Shown here piece by piece: positions 1-6,649 of a DNA stretch of 17,915 nt. The stretch's first letter is position 1, and the number at the start of each line of letters is the position of its first letter. The notes under the pieces are model-generated. The model ran no database searches and was not told where the DNA came from. It worked only from the letters and a program-made list of their open reading frames with translations. Position numbers and translations under genes: made by a program. The DNA lies in NCBI GenBank assembly GCA_036986275.1, contig BTRG01000051.1:1-17915 (forward strand), in the 5' to 3' direction. The stretch is from BTRG01 sp036986275 (GTDB lineage: Bacteria; Pseudomonadota; Gammaproteobacteria; Acidiferrobacterales; SZUA-150).

Positions 1-158
1 TTAACTTTTTCATGGTACAAACCTGAACAAATACATCATGCTTCTAATGCACCTCATCAAACTGCATACTGTTTCAACAATAGTTCACCTTCACACATAC
101 AAAGAACTCGTTAAGACCGCAATGCTCCCCCCATGCAGTAATATGACCCAGGTGGCGT

Positions 159-164
159 TATGAT
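159..164 (+). promoter_or_regulatory. possible -10 box upstream of atpD
   Basis: The 203 nt before atpD are clearly richer in A/T than the genes. They hold a TATGAT hexamer 39 nt before the atpD start, which resembles a sigma-70 -10 box. I could not find a good -35 hexamer at 16-18 nt spacing, so this is a weak call. No open reading frame or hairpin stands out in positions 1-203. Confidence 0.2.
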
Positions 165-203
165 GTAAATAGAAGGGTAATATATCTGAATAACACAGCA
201 GCC

Positions 204-1607
204 ATGTCTATTACGTCAATCGTGGAAGAAAAAAGAGAACAAATACCTATCGGTGTCATCAGCGAGGTCCATGGCCCTGTCGTAGTTATCGCCTGCGATA
301 CGCTGCCGCCCCTGCATCAGGCCTTGTGCGCCAATCTCGATCACGAGACCTACCTGTTCGAGGTGCACCAACACCTCGACGAACGTCATATACGCGCCAT
401 CACCCTGCATCGAAGTGCCGGTCTGCACCGGGGCATGACAATTTATGACACCGGCGCCCCGCTACATATTCCGGTGACACCCGAATGCCTGGGACGTTTG
501 CTGAATATCTTCGGCGAACCACTGGACGGCGGCGGCGTACTGACTGCCCGGGAATTTCGCAATGTACATAGCCGTCCACTTCCACTACAGGAGGCGGTAG
601 GTGTAGGCGAAGTGCTGGAGACCGGCATCAAGGTCATCGACTTGCTGTGCCCCTTTGTCAAAGGGGGCAAGACCGGGTTGTTTGGCGGCGCCGGGGTGGG
701 CAAGACCGTGCTGATTATGGAGTTCATGCATGCGGTGGCAACCCTGCATAAGGGCGTATCGGTATTCGCCGGGGTGGGTGAGCGTATCCGTGAAGGTCAC
801 GAGCTTTGGCACGAGATCCGCGAGGCCGGTGTGTTGCCACAAACACTCATGGTGTTCGGCCAGATGGATGAGTCGCCGGGTGTACGCTTCCGCGTAGGAC
901 TTTCGGCGCTGACATATTCCGAATACCTGCGCGATACATTGCACAAAGAGGTGTTGTTCGTCATGGACAATATCTTCCGCTTCGTGCAGGCGGGCAGCGA
1001 GGTCTCCAGCCTGCTGGGACGCATGCCGGCTACCGTGGGTTACCAACCCACACTCACCACCGAAGTGGCGGAAATGCAGGACCGGATCCTGTCCACACAA
1101 TTTGGGGCCATCACCTCGGTACAGGCCGTCTATGTACCGGCAGACGATATGACGGATCCCGCCGTCAGCACCATCTTGAGTCACCTGGATACCACCGTGA
1201 TCCTGTCCCGTACCCAGGCAGGCAAGGGCATCTATCCGGCGGTAGATCCCTTGCAGTCGGGTAGCAGGCTGGTGGACCGTCATGCGCTGGGGGCACGTCA
1301 CTATGACATTGCCGAGAGAGTGCGAGAACACCTGGCGCGTTATCATGAACTGGAGGATATTATTACCATGCTCGGCGTGGAGGAGTTGTCATCCAAAGAC
1401 CGCAAGATCGTCATGCGTGCGCGTAAGATGCAACGTTATCTCACTCAGCCGTTTTGGGCGACGTCCTCACATACCGGTATCCCCGGGGTTTCAGTACCGC
1501 TGGAACGTACTCTGGCAGACTGCGAAGCCTTCCTGTTGGGACACTATGACGAGACGCCGGAGGAGCACTGTTATATGCGTGGCGCCATGGAAGAGACGAA
1601 ACCGTGA
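204..1607 (+). CDS. atpD: N-type ATPase subunit beta
   Basis: Catalytic beta subunit of the peripheral N1/F1 head; it hydrolyses or makes ATP at the cytoplasmic face of the membrane. The 467-aa product begins with the usual beta-barrel opening (GPVVVIA, residues 24-30). It has an intact P-loop GGAGVGKT (161-168), the catalytic Glu in the GER motif (E193), a Walker B stretch ending in D255 followed by NIFRF, and the YVPADD segment (310-315). The DELSEED-loop position reads EELSSKD (393-399), less acidic than usual. The start at 204 is the first common start codon before the conserved barrel. The Shine-Dalgarno sequence is poor: AGAAGGG lies about 26 nt upstream. Having beta and epsilon first is typical of N-ATPase operons; ordinary F-ATPase operons place them last. 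All residues needed for catalysis appear to be present. Confidence 0.96.
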   Translation: MSITSIVEEKREQIPIGVISEVHGPVVVIACDTLPPLHQALCANLDHETYLFEVHQHLDERHIRAITLHRSAGLHRGMTIYDTGAPLHIPVTPECLGRLLNIFGEPLDGGGVLTAREFRNVHSRPLPLQEAVGVGEVLETGIKVIDLLCPFVKGGKTGLFGGAGVGKTVLIMEFMHAVATLHKGVSVFAGVGERIREGHELWHEIREAGVLPQTLMVFGQMDESPGVRFRVGLSALTYSEYLRDTLHKEVLFVMDNIFRFVQAGSEVSSLLGRMPATVGYQPTLTTEVAEMQDRILSTQFGAITSVQAVYVPADDMTDPAVSTILSHLDTTVILSRTQAGKGIYPAVDPLQSGSRLVDRHALGARHYDIAERVREHLARYHELEDIITMLGVEELSSKDRKIVMRARKMQRYLTQPFWATSSHTGIPGVSVPLERTLADCEAFLLGHYDETPEEHCYMRGAMEETKP

Positions 1608-2008
1608 AGGCCTTTACCCTGCGGCTACAGGATGCGACCCATGCAGAGGAGATAGAGGGTTTAAGCTCCTTTATCGGAGAGGACGCCTCCGGCAGCTTCG
1701 GGATACTCGCGGGACACGTACGCATGATGACTTCACTCATCATCGGCCTGGCGCGATTTCGTATCAGCGAAGGTGTCTGGCAGTACCTGGCCCTGCCCGG
1801 GGCGGTGTTATATTTTCATGACAACGTGCTAACACTAAATACGCGCCGTTATCTACTTGATGATAACTATATGCGCATCAGTCAGGCCTTGCAGCAACAA
1901 TTGCTCGCCGAGGAGGAAAATCTGCATGCCATGAAAAAAAGCCTGCGCCATATGGAAGAAGAGGTCCTCAAGCGCCTATGGGAAATGGGCCGCAAGGGCG
2001 CAGGCTGA
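1604..2008 (+). CDS. atpC: N-type ATPase subunit epsilon
   Basis: Epsilon subunit of the central stalk, 134 aa. The N-terminal half (about residues 1-85) has the epsilon beta-sandwich signature, including the FGILAGH segment near residues 32-38. The C-terminal part is a charged helical region (about 88-130), the pair of helices that in F-ATPases can act as an inhibitory lever. It uses a GTG start that overlaps the atpD stop in a GTGA arrangement, indicating translational coupling. The assignment follows from sequence and from its place directly after the beta gene, as in other N-ATPase operons. Confidence 0.92.
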   Translation: MKAFTLRLQDATHAEEIEGLSSFIGEDASGSFGILAGHVRMMTSLIIGLARFRISEGVWQYLALPGAVLYFHDNVLTLNTRRYLLDDNYMRISQALQQQLLAEEENLHAMKKSLRHMEEEVLKRLWEMGRKGAG

Positions 2009-2013
2009 CCCCT

Positions 2014-2283
2014 ATGCCGCAACTGGATGATCTGAGAAAACAGGTAGAGCGCCAGGCGCGGCGTATGAAAAAAGCCGAACGTGAGCGGCCCACGCTGATC
2101 GGTCAGACGGTCTACATCGGCACCCTTGGGCTGCTGTTCGTGCTGCCCGTGATTGGTGGCGCCTATCTTGGGCAATGGCTGGACGACCTGGCGGCGGGAT
2201 ACTCCATCCGCTGGACGGTGAGCCTGATCCTGCTAGGTGTGATGGTGGGCGCGCTGAACGTTTACCTGTTTATAAGGGAATAA
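2014..2283 (+). CDS. atpQ: N-type ATPase accessory membrane protein AtpQ (AtpI-like)
   Basis: Small membrane protein of 89 aa with a charged amphipathic N-terminus (about residues 1-25) and two predicted transmembrane helices (about 30-52 and 65-87). The GGAYLGQWLD segment between them is typical of the AtpI/AtpQ family (F0F1-ATPase gene 1 family). Relatives are thought to help assemble or stabilise the c-ring. I chose the ATG at 2014, 5 nt after the atpC stop, because the upstream in-frame ATG at 1978 would overlap atpC and add unconserved residues. Typical N-ATPase operons have a second small membrane gene, atpR, next. Here atpB follows after only 4 nt, so atpR is missing. AtpQ rather than AtpR is preferred because of the two-helix layout and the G-x-x-L-D-type motif. 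Confidence 0.8.
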   Translation: MPQLDDLRKQVERQARRMKKAERERPTLIGQTVYIGTLGLLFVLPVIGGAYLGQWLDDLAAGYSIRWTVSLILLGVMVGALNVYLFIRE

Positions 2284-2287
2284 CACG

Positions 2288-2962
2288 ATGGCTGAAGGAA
2301 ATTTACTCATCGAACCCATGGTCGAACTGGGACCAGTGGTCATTACCAATACAGTGGTGACCACCTGGGCGATCATGGTTGTGATCTGGCTGCTCGCCTG
2401 GCTGGTCTCGCGCCGGCTGCACACCGAGCCTGGGCCGGTACAGACGGCGGTTGAAGGTATCGTCTCCACTATCGAGGATGCCGTTGCCGCGGTCGCGCCT
2501 CAACACACCCGGCGCATTATGCCGTTTATCGGCAGCCTCTGGGTGTTCCTGGTGGTCGCCAATCTCAGCGGCCTAATCCCGGGCGTGCACGCCCCCACAC
2601 GGGACTTGTCCGCTACGGCTGCGCTCGCTTTTCTAGTATTCCTGTCGGCGCACTGGTTCGGTATCCGCATCCAGGGCCTGAAGAACTACCTGCGCCATTA
2701 CCTGAAGCCGAGTCCGATCCTGTTGCCGTTTCATCTCATCAGCGAGATCACGCGTACTGTTGCGCTGGCAGTACGCTTGTTCGGTAACATGATGAGCCTG
2801 GAAATGGCGGCCCTTCTGATCCTGTTGGTTGCCGGTTTCCTGGCGCCCGTGCCAATCCTGATGCTTCATATCGTCGAGGCGCTGGTACAGGCCTATATCT
2901 TTGGCATGCTGGCGCTCATCTATGTCGCTGGTGGAATACAATCACAACAGCTTCGGCAATAA
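2288..2962 (+). CDS. atpB: N-type ATPase membrane subunit a
   Basis: Stator subunit a of the membrane sector, 224 aa, forming the two ion half-channels against the c-ring. The product is strongly hydrophobic with five or six helices. It carries the essential arginine in RLFGNMMS (R163) on the penultimate long helix and the conserved Q201 in the last helix (QAYIFGMLALIYVAGG). HLISEITR before R163 is also typical. An AAGGGA Shine-Dalgarno lies about 8 nt upstream of the ATG. The N-terminus is normal for the N-type family, with no sign that the missing AtpR has been fused to it. Confidence 0.95.
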   Translation: MAEGNLLIEPMVELGPVVITNTVVTTWAIMVVIWLLAWLVSRRLHTEPGPVQTAVEGIVSTIEDAVAAVAPQHTRRIMPFIGSLWVFLVVANLSGLIPGVHAPTRDLSATAALAFLVFLSAHWFGIRIQGLKNYLRHYLKPSPILLPFHLISEITRTVALAVRLFGNMMSLEMAALLILLVAGFLAPVPILMLHIVEALVQAYIFGMLALIYVAGGIQSQQLRQ

Positions 2963-2976
2963 AAAAGGAGTAGCTT

Positions 2977-3243
2977 ATGCCCGACTTATCTACATTCACC
3001 ATGGCATCCACCGTCGCCGCGGTTCTCGGTATCGCACTTGGCGTCATGTTACCCGCCATCGCCATGGGACGGGCCATTAGCCAGGCACTGGATGCCCTGG
3101 CCCGACAACCGGAAGCGGAGCGTTCCATCATGCGCACGTTGTTCATTGGCCTGGCCATGATTGAATCCCTGGCCATCTACGTCCTGGTCATCGTACTCAT
3201 TGTGCTGTTCCGCAATCCACTGCTGGAATACCTCATCAAATAG
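2977..3243 (+). CDS. atpE: N-type ATPase c-ring subunit
   Basis: Subunit c of the rotor ring, 88 aa: two transmembrane helices (about 8-38 and 54-80) joined by the ARQPEA loop (42-47). The ion-carrying carboxylate is E63, followed by S64, with Y68 one turn on. Aligned without gaps from the RQPE loop to sodium-binding c subunits such as that of Ilyobacter, the TM1 sodium-ligand glutamine is M30 and the threonine after Glu-Ser is L65. The Glu-Ser-Tyr half of the site is therefore kept, but the glutamine ligand is lost, which points to proton rather than sodium coupling. A strong Shine-Dalgarno (AAGGAG, 2965-2970) precedes the ATG, as expected for the subunit needed in the highest copy number. 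Confidence 0.95.
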   Translation: MPDLSTFTMASTVAAVLGIALGVMLPAIAMGRAISQALDALARQPEAERSIMRTLFIGLAMIESLAIYVLVIVLIVLFRNPLLEYLIK

Positions 3244-3293
3244 GATCGAATAGCAAATCAAGTGATGGCGAACAAACATAAAGGAATACTACT

Positions 3294-4043
3294 TTGGAGC
3301 TGAGTTGGTCCACATTCCTGCTCGAGATCATCAACTTTCTGGTCCTGGTCTGGATCCTGAAGCACTTTCTTTACAGGCCGGTACTGGAGGTGATTGCTCG
3401 ACGCCGGGCCGGTATTGAAGATCGGCTCGCCGAGGTCCGGCGCCTTCATGATGAAACCGATGCCTTAAAAGCAGAGTATGAAAACCGCCTGACCGATTGG
3501 GACCATGAACGCCAACAGGCCAGGGATGCCCTGGTTCAAGAGCTCGACGAAGAACGCGTGCGGCAGATGGAGGCACTGCAAACGACGCTGGCACAGGAAC
3601 GGGAAAAGGTACAGGTTGCCGAATCGCGCCGGCATGCCGAGGCCGTACGCGAGACCGAGCACCATGCGCTGCGACAGAGCGCACAATTCGCCGCCCGTTT
3701 ACTCACCCAGGCCGCCGGCCCGGAACTGGAGACCCGCCTGTTTGACCTGTTAGTGGATGACCTGTCCGTGCTCTCCGGCGATCAAATCGCCGCACTCAGA
3801 ACCCAATGGGGCGAACCCCCCGAGGCCATCATGGTCACCAGCGCTTACCCGCTGCCGGAAGAACAACGGCAACGCCTGGAGGAAACGCTGACCAAGGTCA
3901 CTGGTCTTGCCATGCCTGCGCAGTATGAACAGAACCCCGACTTGTTGGCGGGTCTGCGTATCACCATAGGCGCATGGACACTACAGGCCAACGCGCGGGA
4001 CGAGCTGAAAGGCTTCACCGAGTTCGCCCATGCCGCACGATAA
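3294..4043 (+). CDS. atpF: N-type ATPase subunit b with delta-like C-terminal domain
   Basis: Peripheral stalk subunit of 249 aa, much longer than the roughly 156-aa E. coli b. One N-terminal transmembrane helix (about 8-27) is followed by a long charged coiled-coil region (about 36-135). Residues about 180-245 (VTSAYPLPEEQ through GLRITIGAW) match the pattern of the C-terminal domain of the F-ATPase delta subunit. A b-delta fusion would explain why no separate delta gene is found. The TTG at 3294 is chosen as start: it has AAGGA 8 nt upstream (3281-3285) and places the hydrophobic helix at the usual distance. The 3' end overlaps atpA by 14 nt. The delta-like reading is by eye; the b identity is firm. 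Confidence 0.9.
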   Translation: MELSWSTFLLEIINFLVLVWILKHFLYRPVLEVIARRRAGIEDRLAEVRRLHDETDALKAEYENRLTDWDHERQQARDALVQELDEERVRQMEALQTTLAQEREKVQVAESRRHAEAVRETEHHALRQSAQFAARLLTQAAGPELETRLFDLLVDDLSVLSGDQIAALRTQWGEPPEAIMVTSAYPLPEEQRQRLEETLTKVTGLAMPAQYEQNPDLLAGLRITIGAWTLQANARDELKGFTEFAHAAR

Positions 4044-5538
4044 CACCGAACCTGCCGGGCCGCTGGCGCAGCAGGCCGCCTGGCTTGAGGACTACCGGCC
4101 CGGACTGCGCATCGCTGAGCGGGGTAACGTCCTTTCCGTGGGCGATGGCATCACCTGGATTTCAGGGCTGCCTTCGGCCGCCATGGATGACATCCTGGAC
4201 TTTGAGGACGGCAGCAGGGCGATGGTTTTTGATTTGACCGAAGGACTGATTGGCGCAGTACTGCTGCACGACACCGAGGTGTTGACTGCCGGTAGTATCG
4301 TCACGCGCACCGGCCGAACCTTAAGTGTACCGGTGGGCGATGCCATGCTCGGGCGGGTCATCGATCCCCTGGGGTCGCCGCTCGACGGTGACGCGGCGCC
4401 ATCCCCCACGGCCTGGCAACGCCTGGAGGCCCCGTCACCGCCCATCACCGCGCGCGACTTCGTGCATACCCCGCTGTATACGGGCATCAAGATCGTCGAC
4501 ACCATGATCCCCATCGGCAAGGGACAACGCCAATTGCTCATTGGTGACGAGGGCCTGGGACGTAGCGCCATCGCGCTGGACACGGTGATCAATCAGCGTG
4601 GCCAGGATGTCTATTGCGTTTATGTATTGATTGGTCAAAAACGCTCTACGGTGGTCAATACCATCGATACCCTACGTGAATATGGCGCGCTGGAGTACAC
4701 CACCGTGGTGGTAGCGGAGGCCAGCAGCCTGCCCGGTCTGCAGCACCTGGCGCCGTTCGCCGGTTGCGCCGTTGCCGAATTCTGGATGCAGCAGGGACGG
4801 GATGTGCTGGTGATCTATGACGACCTTTCTACCCATGCCAAGACCTACCGTGAGTTGTCCCTGTTGTTGCGCCGACCGCCGGGACGCGAGGCCTATCCCG
4901 GCGACATCTTCTCCGTGCATGCCCGCTTGCTGGAGCGCAGCACTTGTCTGAATGCGGCCCATGGCGGCGGCAGTATGACCGCGCTGCCCATTGTGGAAAC
5001 CAAACAGGGTGAGATTGCCGCCTATATCCCCACCAACCTGATCTCAATCACCGACGGACAGATCTATCTGGATCGCAGTCTGTTCGCCGGCGGCTTCCGC
5101 CCCGCTATCGATATCGCCCGTTCGGTCTCCCGTATTGGCGGTCAGGCACAACACCTTCGCATCAAAGAGGAAACCAGCAGCATGAAACTCGACTACCTCC
5201 AGTTTTTGGAGTTGGAGGTCTTCACCCGTTTCGGCGCGCGTCTCGAGGCCTCCATGGAAGCCGCCATTCATCGCGGCCGTCTGTTGCGGGAGATCCTGAA
5301 ACAGGATCGCCTGGCCCCCCTGCCGGTGGCATTCCAGATGGCGTGGCTGGTGGCATTCAACGATGGCCATTTTGACAGCGCAGAACCCGACACGATCCCT
5401 GCATTACTCTCGGCACTCGAGGGTCCTGTCCGGCACACTACACTCAACCTCGACAGCCCTCGCGAGGAATGGAGTGCAGCGGTCGCCAGCTGGGTCTCCA
5501 CCCCACTTGAGATGCGGCAACATGACACGTCGGCGTAA
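4030..5538 (+). CDS. atpA: N-type ATPase subunit alpha
   Basis: Non-catalytic nucleotide-binding subunit of the head, 502 aa. The N-terminal barrel (RGNVLSVGDGITWISGL, 31-47), the TGIKIVDTMIPIGKGQRQLL segment (151-170) and the SVSRIGGQAQ region with the arginine finger R368 are all present, so it should support catalysis at the beta interface. The P-loop is unusual: GDEGLGRS (172-179) against the common GDRQTGKT, with Arg at the invariant Lys position (178). Nucleotide binding at the non-catalytic site may therefore be altered. The start at 4030 overlaps the atpF end, and the gene end overlaps the atpG start by 17 nt. The protein is slightly shorter than E. coli alpha (513 aa). Its identity is not in doubt. 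Confidence 0.96.
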   Translation: MPHDNTEPAGPLAQQAAWLEDYRPGLRIAERGNVLSVGDGITWISGLPSAAMDDILDFEDGSRAMVFDLTEGLIGAVLLHDTEVLTAGSIVTRTGRTLSVPVGDAMLGRVIDPLGSPLDGDAAPSPTAWQRLEAPSPPITARDFVHTPLYTGIKIVDTMIPIGKGQRQLLIGDEGLGRSAIALDTVINQRGQDVYCVYVLIGQKRSTVVNTIDTLREYGALEYTTVVVAEASSLPGLQHLAPFAGCAVAEFWMQQGRDVLVIYDDLSTHAKTYRELSLLLRRPPGREAYPGDIFSVHARLLERSTCLNAAHGGGSMTALPIVETKQGEIAAYIPTNLISITDGQIYLDRSLFAGGFRPAIDIARSVSRIGGQAQHLRIKEETSSMKLDYLQFLELEVFTRFGARLEASMEAAIHRGRLLREILKQDRLAPLPVAFQMAWLVAFNDGHFDSAEPDTIPALLSALEGPVRHTTLNLDSPREEWSAAVASWVSTPLEMRQHDTSA

Positions 5539-6373
5539 CCTGGAACATCATCGCGACAGCCTGGTCGAGATCCGGGACATCATGAATTCCATGAAAACCC
5601 TGGCCTACATAGAAACCCGAAAGCTGGCCCGGTTTCTTGACGCACAACATGCCGTGGTCCAGGGCATCGAGGACGTGGCGGCGGATTTCCTCAGCTTCCA
5701 CCCCGAATCCCTGCCCGAGGTAAAAGAGACAATCCCGGTCTACCTGTTAATTGGAACCGAACGTGGATTTTGTGGTGACTTCAACCACGCCCTACTTAGG
5801 CACCTGGATTCCGCTACGCAGGCACATCCGTCAGCCAGCCCGATGCTGATCGCCATCGGGCGCAAACTGCACACACTGTTGGAAAACGATACACGCGTGG
5901 CATCTCTGATTAATGGCGCCAGTGTGGTGGAAGAGGTCACTTCCTTGCTCAATCAGGTGGTGAGTGAACTCACTATGCTTCAGCATAAACATGGTGTACT
6001 CACCGTTTATTGTCTCTATCAAGGCGGTAACGATGGCATTGTGATGCAGAAACTGTTTCCGCCCTTTCAACAGCTTCTGCATAGGCCGCCACAGTTTCCA
6101 CATCCACCGGTCTTGAATCTAACTCCTGCAGCGTTTTTGTTCGAACTCACCGATCAGTACCTGTTCGCGGCCCTGCATGAGATGCTCTACACCTCACTCA
6201 TGGCGGAAAACCACCATCGCGTGGTGCACCTGGAAGGTGCGGTAAAACATCTCGACGACGAGTCGGCGGAGCTGGTGCGACAATGTAATGCCCTGCGCCA
6301 GGAGGAGATCATCGAGGAGATCGAGGTTATCCTGCTCAGCACCGCCAGTCTCGGTGAGAAACCAGGCACGTGA
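5522..6373 (+). CDS. atpG: N-type ATPase subunit gamma
   Basis: Central rotor shaft, 283 aa. The N-terminal helix reads MTRRRNLEHHRDSLVEIRDI and continues into MNSMKTLAY, a form of the gamma opening (I-x-x-T-x-K-I-T-x-A-M in F-type) typical of N-ATPases. The C-terminus (EEIIEEIEVILLSTASL) forms the second shaft helix. The GTERGFCGDFN segment (about residues 77-87) is the usual G-S-D-R-G-L-C-G-x-x-N motif in variant form. A longer in-frame reading from 5363 exists, but it would translate the atpA 3' end in another frame; the ATG at 5522 gives the conserved N-terminus. Last gene of the operon. No convincing terminator was found before the tRNA cluster. Confidence 0.94.
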   Translation: MTRRRNLEHHRDSLVEIRDIMNSMKTLAYIETRKLARFLDAQHAVVQGIEDVAADFLSFHPESLPEVKETIPVYLLIGTERGFCGDFNHALLRHLDSATQAHPSASPMLIAIGRKLHTLLENDTRVASLINGASVVEEVTSLLNQVVSELTMLQHKHGVLTVYCLYQGGNDGIVMQKLFPPFQQLLHRPPQFPHPPVLNLTPAAFLFELTDQYLFAALHEMLYTSLMAENHHRVVHLEGAVKHLDDESAELVRQCNALRQEEIIEEIEVILLSTASLGEKPGT

Positions 6374-6425
6374 GACCAAGCCGGTATGCAGGATGGAATA
6401 AAAGGCAGGGTAACAACCAAGAAAT

Positions 6426-6501
6426 TGGTGGGCCGTGTAGGGCTCGAACCTACGACCATCGGATTAAGAGTCCGGTGCTCTACCAACTGAGCTAACGGCC
6501 C
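6426..6501 (-). tRNA. tRNA-Lys (anticodon CTT)
   Basis: Full cloverleaf on the minus strand: acceptor GGGCCGT pairs with ACGGCCC, followed by A73 and an encoded CCA. The D arm (GCTC/GAGC) and the T arm (GTAGG/CCTAC around TTCGAGC) are intact. The anticodon loop CTCTTAA gives CTT, which reads AAG. The outermost anticodon-stem pair (27-43) is a C/A mismatch; the other four pairs are good. It is the last of the four tRNAs in transcription order and faces the end of atpG, 52 nt away. Confidence 0.95.
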
Positions 6502-6507
6502 GCAAAC

Positions 6508-6584
6508 TGGGGTGAGCGATGGGAATCGAACCCACGACAACCGGAATCACAATCCGGGACTCTAACCAACTGAGCTACGCTCAC
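6508..6584 (-). tRNA. tRNA-His (anticodon GTG)
   Basis: Cloverleaf on the minus strand with anticodon loop TTGTGAT (anticodon GTG), stem CCGGA/TCCGG, T loop TTCGATT and encoded CCA. Position 73 is C and the base just before the 5' end (complement of 6585) is G. This matches the histidine-specific G-1:C73 identity pair. It is separated from tRNA-Lys by only 6 nt, so both are likely cut from one precursor. Confidence 0.95.
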
Positions 6585-6649
6585 CATAGCGGCTGGCGAT
6601 TATACGCGCGTAATCCGCACGATTGCCAGCACCGGTCTGCATTACGAAA

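Noticed and set aside
1..203. attachment-site copy of the tRNA-Lys 3' end flanking the ATPase operon
   Set aside because: No match to the tRNA-Lys T-arm/acceptor sequence was found in the left flank, so integration at the tRNA is not directly supported.
585..1346. 253-aa minus-strand open frame inside atpD
   Set aside because: It is antisense to a fully conserved beta subunit and shows no domain; the composition follows the codon pattern of the opposite strand.
2175..2360. 61-aa open frame spanning atpQ and atpB as the missing AtpR
   Set aside because: It is out of frame, overlaps both conserved genes and is not hydrophobic, whereas AtpR is a membrane protein.
5363..5521. N-terminal extension of atpG
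   Set aside because: The extra residues are out-of-frame atpA sequence; the conserved gamma N-terminus begins at 5522.
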